Assembly (NCBI RefSeq): GCF_001013475.1
Contig: NZ_JZEF01000001.1
Location: forward strand, 1,179,458 to 1,243,457
DNA: 64,000 nucleotides
Reading direction: 5' to 3'
Source of the DNA: Xanthomonas arboricola pv. juglandis
GTDB taxonomy: Bacteria; Pseudomonadota; Gammaproteobacteria; Xanthomonadales; Xanthomonadaceae
Position numbers and translations under genes: made by a program. Of this stretch, positions 14,676 to 23,000 are shown in pieces; within the stretch, counting starts at the first letter, position 1; each line of letters starts with the position of its first letter. The notes below the pieces were generated by a model. It was not told the origin of the DNA. It saw only the letters and a program-made list of their open reading frames with translations, and ran no database searches.

Positions 14676-14735
14676 TCGGATTCAAAATCCGCCGCCCTTA
14701 AAAGCGTGTGGGTTCGAGTCCCACCTTCGGCACCA
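14676..14735 (+). other. attR: 3' half of tRNA-Leu(CAA) at the prophage right end
   Basis: The 3' half of a tRNA-Leu is present: anticodon stem-loop with loop TTCAAAA (anticodon CAA), variable arm, T arm (GGGTTCGAGTCCC), acceptor strand CTTCGGC, then ACCA. The 5' part expected for this tRNA is absent: upstream there is only GCCAAAG, with no D arm. This is the pattern left when a phage integrates into the 3' part of a tRNA gene. The intact tRNA should be at attL to the left of the window. Confidence 0.65.
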
Positions 14736-15084
14736 GGATGTAGCGGTACAAGCAAAGCCCTTCTGGCGACGGTCAGAGGGGCTTTTCTTTTGTGCGCTCG
14801 ATAATCGTCGGAACCTGCGAATGTTGGCGGCTGTTGCCTCGTCGCGCCGAGCAGCATTGCGGTCAGAAACAGAGCGATTTGTCGTCGACGTGGTGCAGCA
14901 GTTGGTGCGGCATCGTCACCTTTCTTCGCCGTATTGCGGCGTGTTCCATTGCCGCGCATCGATGATGCGTGGTCGCTGAAAATTCCGGCGAGATGAGCGT
15001 GGATTGCCGCCAGGCGCCTGCAGGCACGCAACCATCACGCGCGATGCGTACCTTGGAAAGCTCTTTTCAAGCAGGTGGCCTCCC
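14736..15084. other. intergenic region right of attR
   Basis: Host DNA of 349 bp. It holds the probable tRNA-Leu terminator at 14753-14792 and no convincing gene. The sequence up to the small gene at 15085 has no clear promoter. Confidence 0.4.
14753..14792 (+). terminator. rho-independent terminator of the host tRNA-Leu
   Basis: An AAGCCC...GGGCTT stem with a partly paired TTCTG/CAGAG extension is followed by TTCTTTT. It lies 18 nt after the tRNA 3' end and presumably served the intact tRNA before integration. Confidence 0.6.
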
Positions 15085-15261
15085 ATGGATTTCGATTCTT
15101 CGCAGCAACTGCGCATCTTGCGCAACATCCATGACACCACGCCGGTTGCCGACGAAGAGGCCAACTGGGCAGTGCGTGCCGGCTATGCAACACAGGCCGA
15201 AGATGGCGACATCGATCTCACTCACGAAGGCCGCAAGGCGCTGGATGTCGGCCAGACCTGA
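15085..15261 (+). CDS. small conserved-looking hypothetical protein
   Basis: A 58-residue protein (MDFDSSQQLRILRNIHDTTP start) with a helical, acidic, winged-helix-like pattern ending in IDLTHEGRKALDVGQT. The last part resembles the recognition wing of small MarR-like domains, but it is too short to assign. ATG 15085 follows CAGGTGG; the frame is open 81 nt further upstream but without the same coding character. It lies alone between the prophage end and the tRNA pair. Confidence 0.5.
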   Translation: MDFDSSQQLRILRNIHDTTPVADEEANWAVRAGYATQAEDGDIDLTHEGRKALDVGQT

Positions 15262-15424
15262 TCCGTCGTTGTGCGGATTTGTTCGACTCGCAAGCAAGTT
15301 AAGTGTGCCGTCGAGTGAGCGCGTTCCATAGTCGATCCGCGCATGTTTGGATGCAGTGGCGCGATGCGCGCGTATCGTGCCGCCACCGACTGCATGCGGT
15401 GGAGCAGGGCGCCCTAAGTTAGAT

Positions 15425-15457
15425 GCAAAAAAAAGCCCCGGCAGTGCCGAGGCTTTC
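15425..15457 (-). terminator. terminator of the first tRNA-Ala/tRNA-Glu unit
   Basis: On the minus strand AAGCC-T-CGGCACTGCCG-G-GGCTT forms a hairpin followed by a run of eight T. It starts about 8 nt after the tRNA-Glu CCA end. Confidence 0.8.
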
Positions 15458-15464
15458 AGATGAT

Positions 15465-15540
15465 TGGCGTCCCCACGGGGATTCGAACCCCGGTGTCCAC
15501 CGTGAAAGGGTGGTGTCCTAGGCCTCTAGACGATGGGGAC
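15465..15540 (-). tRNA. tRNA-Glu (anticodon UUC), copy 1
   Basis: A 76-nt cloverleaf on the minus strand with acceptor GTCCCCA/TGGGGAC, T arm GGGGTTCGAATCCCC and encoded CCA. The anticodon loop CTTTCAC gives UUC. It is transcribed after tRNA-Ala and is identical to the copy at 17588. Confidence 0.95.
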
Positions 15541-15588
15541 GCGTATCAAAACCTGGTTGTAGATTCCAGACGGCCTATGTCCGGAATT

Positions 15589-15664
15589 TGGTGGAGCCAG
15601 GCGGGATCGAACCGCCGACCTCCTGCATGCCATGCAGGCGCTCTCCCAGCTGAGCTATGGCCCC
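15589..15664 (-). tRNA. tRNA-Ala (anticodon GGC), copy 1
   Basis: A 76-nt cloverleaf on the minus strand with acceptor GGGGCCA/TGGCTCC, anticodon loop ATGGCAT (GGC) and encoded CCA. It is the first gene of the Ala-Glu pair and is identical to the copy at 17709. Confidence 0.95.
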
Positions 15665-16139
15665 ACGATGCTGCGAGCCGGCAATCATAGCGACATCGAT
15701 GACACTTGGGAAGTGGTGTGTGCAAAAAAGTTTGCTCGACCGATTCGCCAGTAGCGGGAGTAGCGTGGCGCGTGCCTTCGCGAGCATCGATGAGTGCGCG
15801 CGTCGCAGACTGATCGACCTAGATGTCGTCTGCACGCACGAGTGTCTGATTGCCTAAGGTGTGGCGATGCAGTGGCCATGGCAGCTTTTGCACTTCGGTC
15901 ATGTGCAACAGTCTGCACACAACATTCGATCTGCATCGCAACATCCTGCGTTTGCTTGCGCCCCCATCTGCGTAGCCGTGATGGCAACCGCAGCAGGTGA
16001 GGTGCAAAGCTTCAGGTCGCACCTTGCTGATGCGGAGCAGTTGCACCATCGATATCGACAGATTACACGCCACGCTACGAGCACCGCATGCAGATAACCG
16101 CGCACGCAATCGATGCTGAAAAACACGCAAAAAAAAGCC
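15665..16139. other. intergenic region between tRNA unit 1 and the IS
   Basis: This 475-bp stretch should hold the promoter of the first tRNA pair at its left end (TATGAT about 25 bp upstream of tRNA-Ala on the minus strand). I see no convincing gene. Its right end is the T tract (A run on the plus strand) of the second tRNA unit's terminator, now cut by the IS. Confidence 0.4.
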
Positions 16140-16151
16140 CCGGCAGTGCCG
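16140..16151. repeat. 12-bp target duplication, left copy
   Basis: CCGGCAGTGCCG directly left of the IS, repeated exactly at 17561-17572. The length fits the 10-13 bp duplications of IS4-family elements. Confidence 0.85.
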
Positions 16152-17560
16152 TAATGCTGTTCACTTAAGCGGAGCAGCCTTCCGATCTACCGGATAGCGG
16201 GTCTTCGAGATCTTCACCGTCCTTGGCCGGGTAGGCCTTGGACGGTGATCGAGGAACAGGCTCGCGATGCCTGAGCGAAGCTGGGATAAGCGTCTTCCTG
16301 TGGCGGAAGCTGGATTGGCTGCGGCCATCACGATGAGTTGCACTGCGATGTACTGGCAAACCGGTTTGAATCGGATGTCCGAAGGCGTTTTGCCAAACGC
16401 CTCCGCTGCCTGACCGGCTTCACGTCGAATGATGTTGTAAGCCAGCAGCAACCCCCAGACCTCCTGGTACACCAAGTCGATCTTCTTGCTACGTAAGGTC
16501 GTCGCGTTGTGCTGCATCGAGCTTTTGATGTCGCGCAAACTCAGTTCGATTTCCCATCGCTCCTGGTAAAGCAGTGCGACAGACTTGGTGCTGTAAGTGG
16601 TGACAGGCAACGAGGTCAGCACCGACTTTCTCTTCCCCTGATGCAGATAGCTCACTTCACGTACGTCCCAGTGCGTGGGAAGCGCTGGATTGCGTTTTCT
16701 GGCCTGCGGCGAGACACGCATGCGCAGTAACCGATCATCAGTGCCATAACGCGTGATTTCCTCAGCCACCAGGCCTTTGCGTGCTGGTGTCAGCCAGTGG
16801 CGTGCAGTGCCAGTGTTGGCTAGCGAAAGCAACAGATCAGCGCTCCAGAATCCTTTGTCGAACAAGGTGACCGAATGGTCGGGAATGGAGTGTAGAAACG
16901 GCTCGCTCAAGCGAATTTCGCTGCGCCGGTACGGACTGAGCTGGGCATTGAGCAAGACATGCGAGCGTACGTTCATCAGTGCAACCAATCGCAGCATGGG
17001 AAATGGTGTCTGACGGTCCGTGCTGGTATTACCGGAACCAAAATGTTCGCGCAGTTCTTCAGTGTCTGGCGTCCGCAGCAGCGCGCCATCCACGGCAAAG
17101 ACCTGCAATCCCTGCCATTCATCGCCTTTGTAGCGTTCGCATCCCCACTGCGCCCCAGTCGTTGCAAACAGGTGGTGGACCGGGTCGGCGCCCAGTCGCG
17201 CGCGCGCCTGACTGACACCGCTGCGAGCCAACAGATCTTCTGAGGCCAGCCCTTGTGCGCAGATGTTCAAACGACGTGCGACCTCGTGCACCGGTTCGTC
17301 ACGGAACAACGCCATGCCCAGGACAAGCCACAACACCTGATCACTGGGAAGACGCCGACGCCGGATGCTGGCCTTGGAAGACAGTTCCAGCGCGCTGGCC
17401 ACCCACTCCACCGGAATATTCTGCGTAAACGTGCTCAGGTCGGAGAAGTTGAACAGATCGCCAAGGTCGAACAGCTGCTGTTGAAGGGACACAAAAAATC
17501 CGATACCAGAGGTCTGATACCAGATTTTCGGTAACTCAATTGCTTAAGTGAACAGCATTA
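16152..17560 (-). mobile_element. IS4-family insertion sequence, 1409 bp
   Basis: A complete element bounded by 19-bp terminal inverted repeats (TAATGCTGTTCACTTAAGC at the left; its complement ends at 17560) and flanked by the 12-bp direct repeat CCGGCAGTGCCG. It carries one intact transposase gene on the minus strand. It is inserted exactly in the stem of the terminator that serves the second tRNA-Ala/tRNA-Glu unit. Intact ends, an intact gene and a perfect target duplication point to a recent insertion. Confidence 0.92.
16161..17492 (-). CDS. IS4-family transposase
   Basis: A 443-residue DDE transposase. The catalytic residues are readable: Asp135 in FAVDGALL, Asp212 in TLFDKGFW and Glu316 within the YREK signature (Tyr309, Arg312, Glu316, Lys323) that defines IS4-family enzymes. 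An N-terminal helical DNA-binding part comes first (residues 1-110). The stop codon lies inside the left terminal repeat, and the start is about 70 bp inside the right end. No frameshift is seen, so the enzyme should be active. The reading direction is the same as the tRNAs just upstream. Confidence 0.93.
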   Translation of the reverse strand: MSLQQQLFDLGDLFNFSDLSTFTQNIPVEWVASALELSSKASIRRRRLPSDQVLWLVLGMALFRDEPVHEVARRLNICAQGLASEDLLARSGVSQARARLGADPVHHLFATTGAQWGCERYKGDEWQGLQVFAVDGALLRTPDTEELREHFGSGNTSTDRQTPFPMLRLVALMNVRSHVLLNAQLSPYRRSEIRLSEPFLHSIPDHSVTLFDKGFWSADLLLSLANTGTARHWLTPARKGLVAEEITRYGTDDRLLRMRVSPQARKRNPALPTHWDVREVSYLHQGKRKSVLTSLPVTTYSTKSVALLYQERWEIELSLRDIKSSMQHNATTLRSKKIDLVYQEVWGLLLAYNIIRREAGQAAEAFGKTPSDIRFKPVCQYIAVQLIVMAAANPASATGRRLSQLRSGIASLFLDHRPRPTRPRTVKISKTRYPVDRKAAPLK

Positions 17561-17572
17561 CCGGCAGTGCCG
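17561..17572. repeat. 12-bp target duplication, right copy
   Basis: CCGGCAGTGCCG directly right of the IS, identical to 16140-16151. Confidence 0.85.
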
Positions 17573-17587
17573 GGGCTTTCAGATGAT

Positions 17588-17663
17588 TGGCGTCCCCACG
17601 GGGATTCGAACCCCGGTGTCCACCGTGAAAGGGTGGTGTCCTAGGCCTCTAGACGATGGGGAC
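17588..17663 (-). tRNA. tRNA-Glu (anticodon UUC), copy 2
   Basis: A 76-nt tRNA on the minus strand, same sequence as the copy at 15465, with encoded CCA and anticodon UUC. Its terminator hairpin is interrupted by the IS starting 16 nt downstream of the 12-bp duplication. Confidence 0.95.
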
Positions 17664-17708
17664 GCGTATCAAAACCTGAGTTGTCACCCTGACGGCCTAA
17701 GTCAGGAG

Positions 17709-17784
17709 TGGTGGAGCCAGGCGGGATCGAACCGCCGACCTCCTGCATGCCATGCAGGCGCTCTCCCAGCTGAGCTATGGCCCC
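17709..17784 (-). tRNA. tRNA-Ala (anticodon GGC), copy 2
   Basis: A 76-nt tRNA on the minus strand, same sequence as the copy at 15589, with anticodon GGC and encoded CCA. It is the first gene of the second Ala-Glu unit. Confidence 0.95.
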
Positions 17785-17801
17785 ACGAAACTGAGAACGA
17801 A

Positions 17802-17830
17802 ATGATAGCGGCCTGTTAATGTCCGCGCAA
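17802..17830 (-). promoter_or_regulatory. promoter of the second tRNA-Ala/tRNA-Glu unit
   Basis: On the minus strand TTGCGC (17830-17825) and TATCAT (17807-17802) are separated by 17 bp. The -10 box ends 17 bp before the 5' end of tRNA-Ala. Confidence 0.5.
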
Positions 17831-17887
17831 GTGCTTTTTCATTTCGCATGAGACGCAGCGTGCGCGGGCACGCTGTGCGTCTGCAAG

Positions 17888-18349
17888 TCAGTTGACGCCG
17901 TGCAGGTCGCGCAGCTGCGTCTGCCGTGCTCCGAAGTAGGCGGCCAGGTCGGCAATGTCCTGATCGCTCAACGCGGTGGCCTGCGCCGTCATCAACGGGT
18001 GCTGGCGATCGCCGCTGCGGTAGGCCTGCAAGGCGTGCGCAAGATAATCGCCGTACTGGCCGCCGAGCTTGGGATAGCTGGGGTCGATGGGGGCGTTGCC
18101 GTCGGCGCCGTGGCAATCGATGCAGCTCTGGCCGGTGGCCTTGCCTTTCGCGTGCGCCAGTTTGTCGCCGGCGTCGGCGCGCCCGGCCGGCAGGCCGGCA
18201 GACGAGCCGGAGCCATGTTCGCCGCTGGCGTGGCCGGCATCGCCGGCGGAATGATCGGTGGACTCAACCTGGGATTGGGAGCAGGCCGCCAACATCAGGG
18301 CAGCGACCAGGGCGATGGCTAGACGCGGAGCGTGCAGGGCGTTCGGCAT
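17888..18349 (-). CDS. c-type cytochrome lipoprotein (c553/c4 type)
   Basis: A 153-residue membrane-anchored monohaem cytochrome c. It has a signal with a lipobox ending in LAAC (Cys23), a His/Ser/Gly-rich linker (25-62), the haem site CIDCH (Cys76, Cys79, His80) and Met120 in HPLMTAQ as probable axial ligand. The last part, LSDQDIADLAAYF, is typical of the c553/c4 fold. It should carry electrons in the periplasm. ATG 18349 was chosen because it starts the lipoprotein signal. It lies 8 bp after the related cytochrome gene, so the two form an operon. Confidence 0.88.
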   Translation of the reverse strand: MPNALHAPRLAIALVAALMLAACSQSQVESTDHSAGDAGHASGEHGSGSSAGLPAGRADAGDKLAHAKGKATGQSCIDCHGADGNAPIDPSYPKLGGQYGDYLAHALQAYRSGDRQHPLMTAQATALSDQDIADLAAYFGARQTQLRDLHGVN

Positions 18350-18357
18350 GTGGGCGC

Positions 18358-18750
18358 TTATTTGAGGGTGGACAGGTAGGCGGAGATATCGGCGATGTCC
18401 TGCTCGGAAAAGCTCTGCGCCTGCGCTTGCATGGTGGGATGCTTGCGTTTGCCCTGGCGGTACTCGGTCAGCGCCTGGGTCAGATACTGGCTGGACTGGC
18501 CGCCGATCTTGGGCACGCGATAACTGGGATAGGCATTCTTGTAGCCGGTGACGCCGTGGCAGCCCTGGCAGGTATAGGCCAGCAAGCGGCCGTTGGACGG
18601 ATTGCCGGTGGGCGCTGCGGGTGTGGCCACTGCCGCGGCGGGCGCAGGCGTGGCGGGTGCGGCTGGCGTGACTGACGGTGTCGCTGATGCGCCCCCAAAC
18701 GGCAGGAAGACGACCAGAGCGAGACAAGCGGCGAGCGGCTGCGGGCGCAT
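18358..18750 (-). CDS. c-type cytochrome, soluble periplasmic
   Basis: A 130-residue monohaem cytochrome c with a signal peptide (about 1-23), an Ala/Pro-rich linker (24-49), haem site CQGCH (Cys61, Cys64, His65) and Met107 in HPTMQAQ as likely ligand. The domain is similar to the cytochrome encoded just downstream, so the pair probably arose by duplication and diverged in membrane attachment. ATG 18750 is chosen for the signal peptide although the frame is open further up. It is first in a two-gene operon and divergent from the RND efflux operon. Confidence 0.87.
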   Translation of the reverse strand: MRPQPLAACLALVVFLPFGGASATPSVTPAAPATPAPAAAVATPAAPTGNPSNGRLLAYTCQGCHGVTGYKNAYPSYRVPKIGGQSSQYLTQALTEYRQGKRKHPTMQAQAQSFSEQDIADISAYLSTLK

Positions 18751-18954
18751 GGTTTCGTATCCGGAAGACTGATTGAACGTCCGCACGTGGGGGCGTGGCG
18801 GAACCGGTCCGAGTATGCCTGCGATTTGGCGCCGCGCAAACGGGGTGAATACGCGAACTTGAACAGACCATGACCTTTGGCGCATTGGCGACATGATCGT
18901 TCGGGTGGTCTACTTGCCTACAACACCTGTTCACGCATCCACTAGGACACGACG

Positions 18955-20088
18955 ATGTCGCCACTCTCCTTCTTGCCGGGCCGCAGCGGAACCTGCGCCG
19001 CTGCATTGTTGATCACCACGAGCCTGTTATTGGGCGGCTGCAAGGCGGGAGATGGCGAGGCCAAGGCCGCCGAGGAGAAGAAAACCGTCGATGCGGTACC
19101 GGTGGAAATTGCCAAGGCCGCACGCCGTGCGGTGGCGGCCAGCTACACCGGCACCGCCGCCCTGGAGCCGCGTGCCGAAGCGCAGGTGGTGGCCAAGACT
19201 TCCGGCGTTGCATTGGCGGTGATGGTGGAAGAGGGCCAGAAGGTGTCCGCGGGTCAGGCCCTGGTTCGCCTGGATCCGGACCGTGCGCATCTGGCGGTGG
19301 CGCAAAGCGAAGCGCAGCTGCGCAAACTGGAGAACAGTTACCGCCGTGCCACCCAGTTGGTGGGGCAGCAGCTGGTCAGTGCCGCCGATGTCGACCAGCT
19401 CAAGTTCGATGTCGAAAACAGCCGCGCGCAGCATCGCCTGGCATCGCTGGAGCTGTCCTACACCACGGTGCAGGCGCCGATTTCCGGGGTGATCGCCTCG
19501 CGCTCGATCAAGACCGGCAACTTCGTGCAGATCAATACGCCGATCTTCCGCATCGTCGACGATTCGCAGCTGGAGGCCACGCTCAACGTGCCCGAGCGCG
19601 AACTGGCCACGCTCAAGTCCGGCCAGCCGGTGACCTTGCTGGCCGATGCCTTGCCCGGTCAGCAGTTCATCGGCAAGGTCGACCGCATTGCGCCGGTGGT
19701 GGATTCGGGCAGCGGCACCTTCCGGGTGATCTGTGCGTTCGGCCAGGGCGCCGAAGCGCTGCAGCCGGGCATGTTCGGGCGCATCCGCATCGACTACGAC
19801 CAGCGCAAGGACGCGTTGGTGATTCCGCGCCTGGCGCTGCTGGACGATGGCGAGCCGGCGGTGTTCGTGGTGCGTAACGGCAAGGCCAGCCGGGTGCCGG
19901 TGAAACTTGGTTATGCCGAAGGCCCGTGGCTGGAAGTGCGGCAAGGGCTGAAGGAAGGCGACCAAGTGGTGACCGCCGGCAAAGTGGCGCTGCGTGATGG
20001 CACTACGGTGCAGGTCATCGGCCAGCCCGACCGCAAGCCGGTTGCGGCGGCGGCACCGGCAGCCGATAGCGACGGGAAACGCTCATGA
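18955..20088 (+). CDS. RND efflux periplasmic adaptor (membrane fusion protein)
   Basis: A 377-residue lipoprotein of the HlyD/MexA type. The lipobox is LLLGGC (Cys29). A lipoyl-like barrel (about 60-110: VVAKTSGVALAVMVEEGQKV), an alpha hairpin (110-160) and a second barrel half (YTTVQAPISGVIASRSIKTG, 165-185) follow, then the beta-barrel and membrane-proximal domains. It links an inner-membrane RND pump to an outer-membrane channel. It is the first gene of an operon with two RND permeases, overlapping the next by ATGA. No outer membrane factor gene is nearby. The substrate cannot be read from the sequence. Confidence 0.9.
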   Translation: MSPLSFLPGRSGTCAAALLITTSLLLGGCKAGDGEAKAAEEKKTVDAVPVEIAKAARRAVAASYTGTAALEPRAEAQVVAKTSGVALAVMVEEGQKVSAGQALVRLDPDRAHLAVAQSEAQLRKLENSYRRATQLVGQQLVSAADVDQLKFDVENSRAQHRLASLELSYTTVQAPISGVIASRSIKTGNFVQINTPIFRIVDDSQLEATLNVPERELATLKSGQPVTLLADALPGQQFIGKVDRIAPVVDSGSGTFRVICAFGQGAEALQPGMFGRIRIDYDQRKDALVIPRLALLDDGEPAVFVVRNGKASRVPVKLGYAEGPWLEVRQGLKEGDQVVTAGKVALRDGTTVQVIGQPDRKPVAAAAPAADSDGKRS

Positions 20089-23000
20089 GCGATCACGGCA
20101 ACCCGCACGCACCCGTGCACGACCCGCATGCCCCCTTGCCTGGCGGCGGCGGTCTGGTGGCCTTCGCCACGCGGCGGCGCGTGACCATCGCGATGATCAC
20201 CGTAACCATGCTGCTGTTCGGGCTGATCGCGCTGCGCAGTCTCAAGGTCAACCTGTTGCCGGACCTGAGCTACCCCACGCTGACCGTGCGCACCGAATAC
20301 ACCGGCGCGGCGCCAGCGGAAATCGAAACGCTGGTGACCGAGCCGGTGGAAGAAGCCGTCGGCGTGGTCAAGAACCTGCGCAAGCTCAAGTCGATCTCGC
20401 GCACCGGGCAGAGCGACGTGGTGCTGGAGTTCGCCTGGGGCACCAACATGGACCAGGCCAGCCTGGAAGTGCGCGACAAGATGGAAGCCCTGTCGCTGCC
20501 GCTGGAGACCAAGCCGCCGGTGCTGCTGCGCTTCAATCCATCCACCGAGCCGATCATGCGGCTGGCGCTGTCGCCCAAACAGGCGCCGGCCTCCGACAAC
20601 GATGCGATCCGCCAGCTCACCGGGCTGCGTCGCTACGCCGATGAAGACCTGAAGAAGAAGCTCGAACCGGTGGCCGGCGTGGCCGCGGTCAAGGTCGGCG
20701 GCGGGCTGGAAGACGAGATCCAGGTCGATATCGATCAGCAGAAACTGGCGCAGCTCAACCTGCCGATCGACAACGTGATCACCCGGCTCAAGGAGGAGAA
20801 CGTCAATATCTCCGGCGGCCGGCTGGAGGAAGGCTCGCAGCGGTATCTGGTGCGCACGGTCAACCAGTTCGTGGATCTGGACGAGATCCGCAACATGCTG
20901 GTGACCACGCAAAGCAGCAGCGGCAGCGCCGCGGAAGCGGCGATGCAGCAGATGTATGCGATTGCCGCATCCACCGGGTCGCAGGCGGCGCTGGCGGCGG
21001 CGGCCGAGGTGCAGAGCACCTCGGCGGCGTCCAGCAGCAGCATCGCCGGCGGCATGCCGGTGCGATTGAAGGATGTGGCCGAGGTCCGCCAAGGCTACAA
21101 GGAACGCGAGGCGATCATCCGCCTGGGCGGCAAGGAAGCGGTGGAGCTGGCGATCTACAAGGAAGGCGATGCCAATACCGTGTCCACCGCCGCGGCGCTG
21201 CGCAAGCGGCTGGAGCAGTTGCAGGCGACCGTGCCCGGCGATGTGGAGATCACCACCATCGAGGACCAGTCGCACTTCATCGAGCACGCGATCAGCGACG
21301 TCAAGAAGGATGCGGTGATCGGCGGCGTGCTGGCGATCCTGATCATCTTCCTGTTCCTGCGCGATGGCTGGAGCACCTTCGTGATCAGCCTGTCGTTGCC
21401 GGTGTCGATCATCACCACGTTCTTCTTCATGGGCCAGTTGGGCCTGAGCCTCAACGTGATGTCGCTGGGCGGGCTGGCACTGGCCACCGGGCTGGTGGTG
21501 GACGATTCGATCGTGGTGCTGGAAAGCATTGCCAAGGCGCGCGAGCGTGGCCTAAGCGTGCTGGATGCGGCAATCGCCGGCACCCGTGAAGTCAGCATGG
21601 CGGTGATGGCGTCCACATTGACCACGATCGCGGTGTTCCTGCCGCTGGTGTTCGTCGAGGGCATCGCCGGGCAGCTGTTCCGCGACCAGGCGCTGACCGT
21701 GGCGATCGCGATCGCGATCTCGCTGGTGGTGTCGATGACGCTGATCCCGATGCTGAGTTCGCTCAAGGGGGCGCCGCCGATGGCATTCCCGGACGAGCCG
21801 AGCCATCCGCAGTGGCAGCCGCAGCAGCGCTGGCTCAAGCCGGTGGCTGCCGGCCGGCGCGGGGCCGGCGCGAGCGTGCGCTACGCGTTCTTCGCGGTGG
21901 CGTGGGCGGTGGTCAAGCTGTGGCGCGGCATCGCACGGGTGGTATCGCCGGTAATGCGCAAGGCCAGCGACCTGGCGATGGCGCCGTATGGCCGCGCCGA
22001 GCGTGGTTATCTGGCGATGCTGCCGGCGGCATTGCGGCGGCCCGGCCTGGTGCTGGGACTGGCGGCCGCCGCATTTATCGGCACCGTGTTGCTGGTGCCG
22101 ATGCTGGGTGCGGATTTGATTCCGCAGCTGGCGCAGGACCGCTTCGAAATGACGGTGAAGCTGCCTTCCGGCACGCCGCTGGCGCAGACCGACGCACTGG
22201 TGCGCGAGTTGCAGCTGGCGCACGACAAGGATCCGGGCATCGCCTCGTTGTATGGGGTGAGCGGCAGCGGTACGCGGCTGGATGCCAACCCCACCGAGAG
22301 CGGCGAGAACATCGGCAAGCTCACCGTGGTGATGGCCGGCGGCGGCAGCCCGGAAGTGGAAGCGGCGGCCACCAGGCGACTACGCAGCAGCATGGTGGAC
22401 CATCCGGGAGCGCAGGTGGATTTTGCACGGCCAGCATTGTTCAGTTTCTCCACGCCGCTGGAAGTGGAGCTGCGCGGGCAGGATCTGGGCGAGCTGGAAC
22501 GTGCCGGGCAGAAACTGGCGGCGATGCTGCGGGCCAATGGCCATTACGCCGACGTCAAGTCGACGGTGGAAGAGGGCTTCCCGGAAATCCAGATCCGTTT
22601 CGATCAGGAACGCGCCGCTGCGTTGGGGCTGACCACCCGCCAGATCGCCGATGTCATCGTCAAGAAGGTGCGCGGCGATGTGGCCACGCGCTACAGCTTT
22701 CGCGATCGCAAGATCGATGTGCTTGTGCGTGCGCAACACAGCGACCGCGCCAGTGTGGATGCGATCCGCCAGCTGATCGTCAACCCGGGCAGCAGCCGGC
22801 CGGTGCGTCTGGCGGCGGTGGCCGAGGTGGTGGCGACGACCGGGCCGAGCGAGATCCATCGCGCCGATCAGACCCGCGTGGCGATCGTGTCGGCCAGCCT
22901 GCATGACATGGATCTGGGCGGCGCGGTGCGCGAGGTCGAATCGATGGTGCGCAACGATCCGCTGGCCGCCGGCGTGGGCATGCATATCGGCGGGCAGGGC

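Noticed and set aside
14641..14735. A complete tRNA-Leu at the prophage end
   Set aside because: GCCAAAG nearly fits the acceptor strand, but the D arm and the GG of the D loop are missing, so only the 3' half is tRNA.
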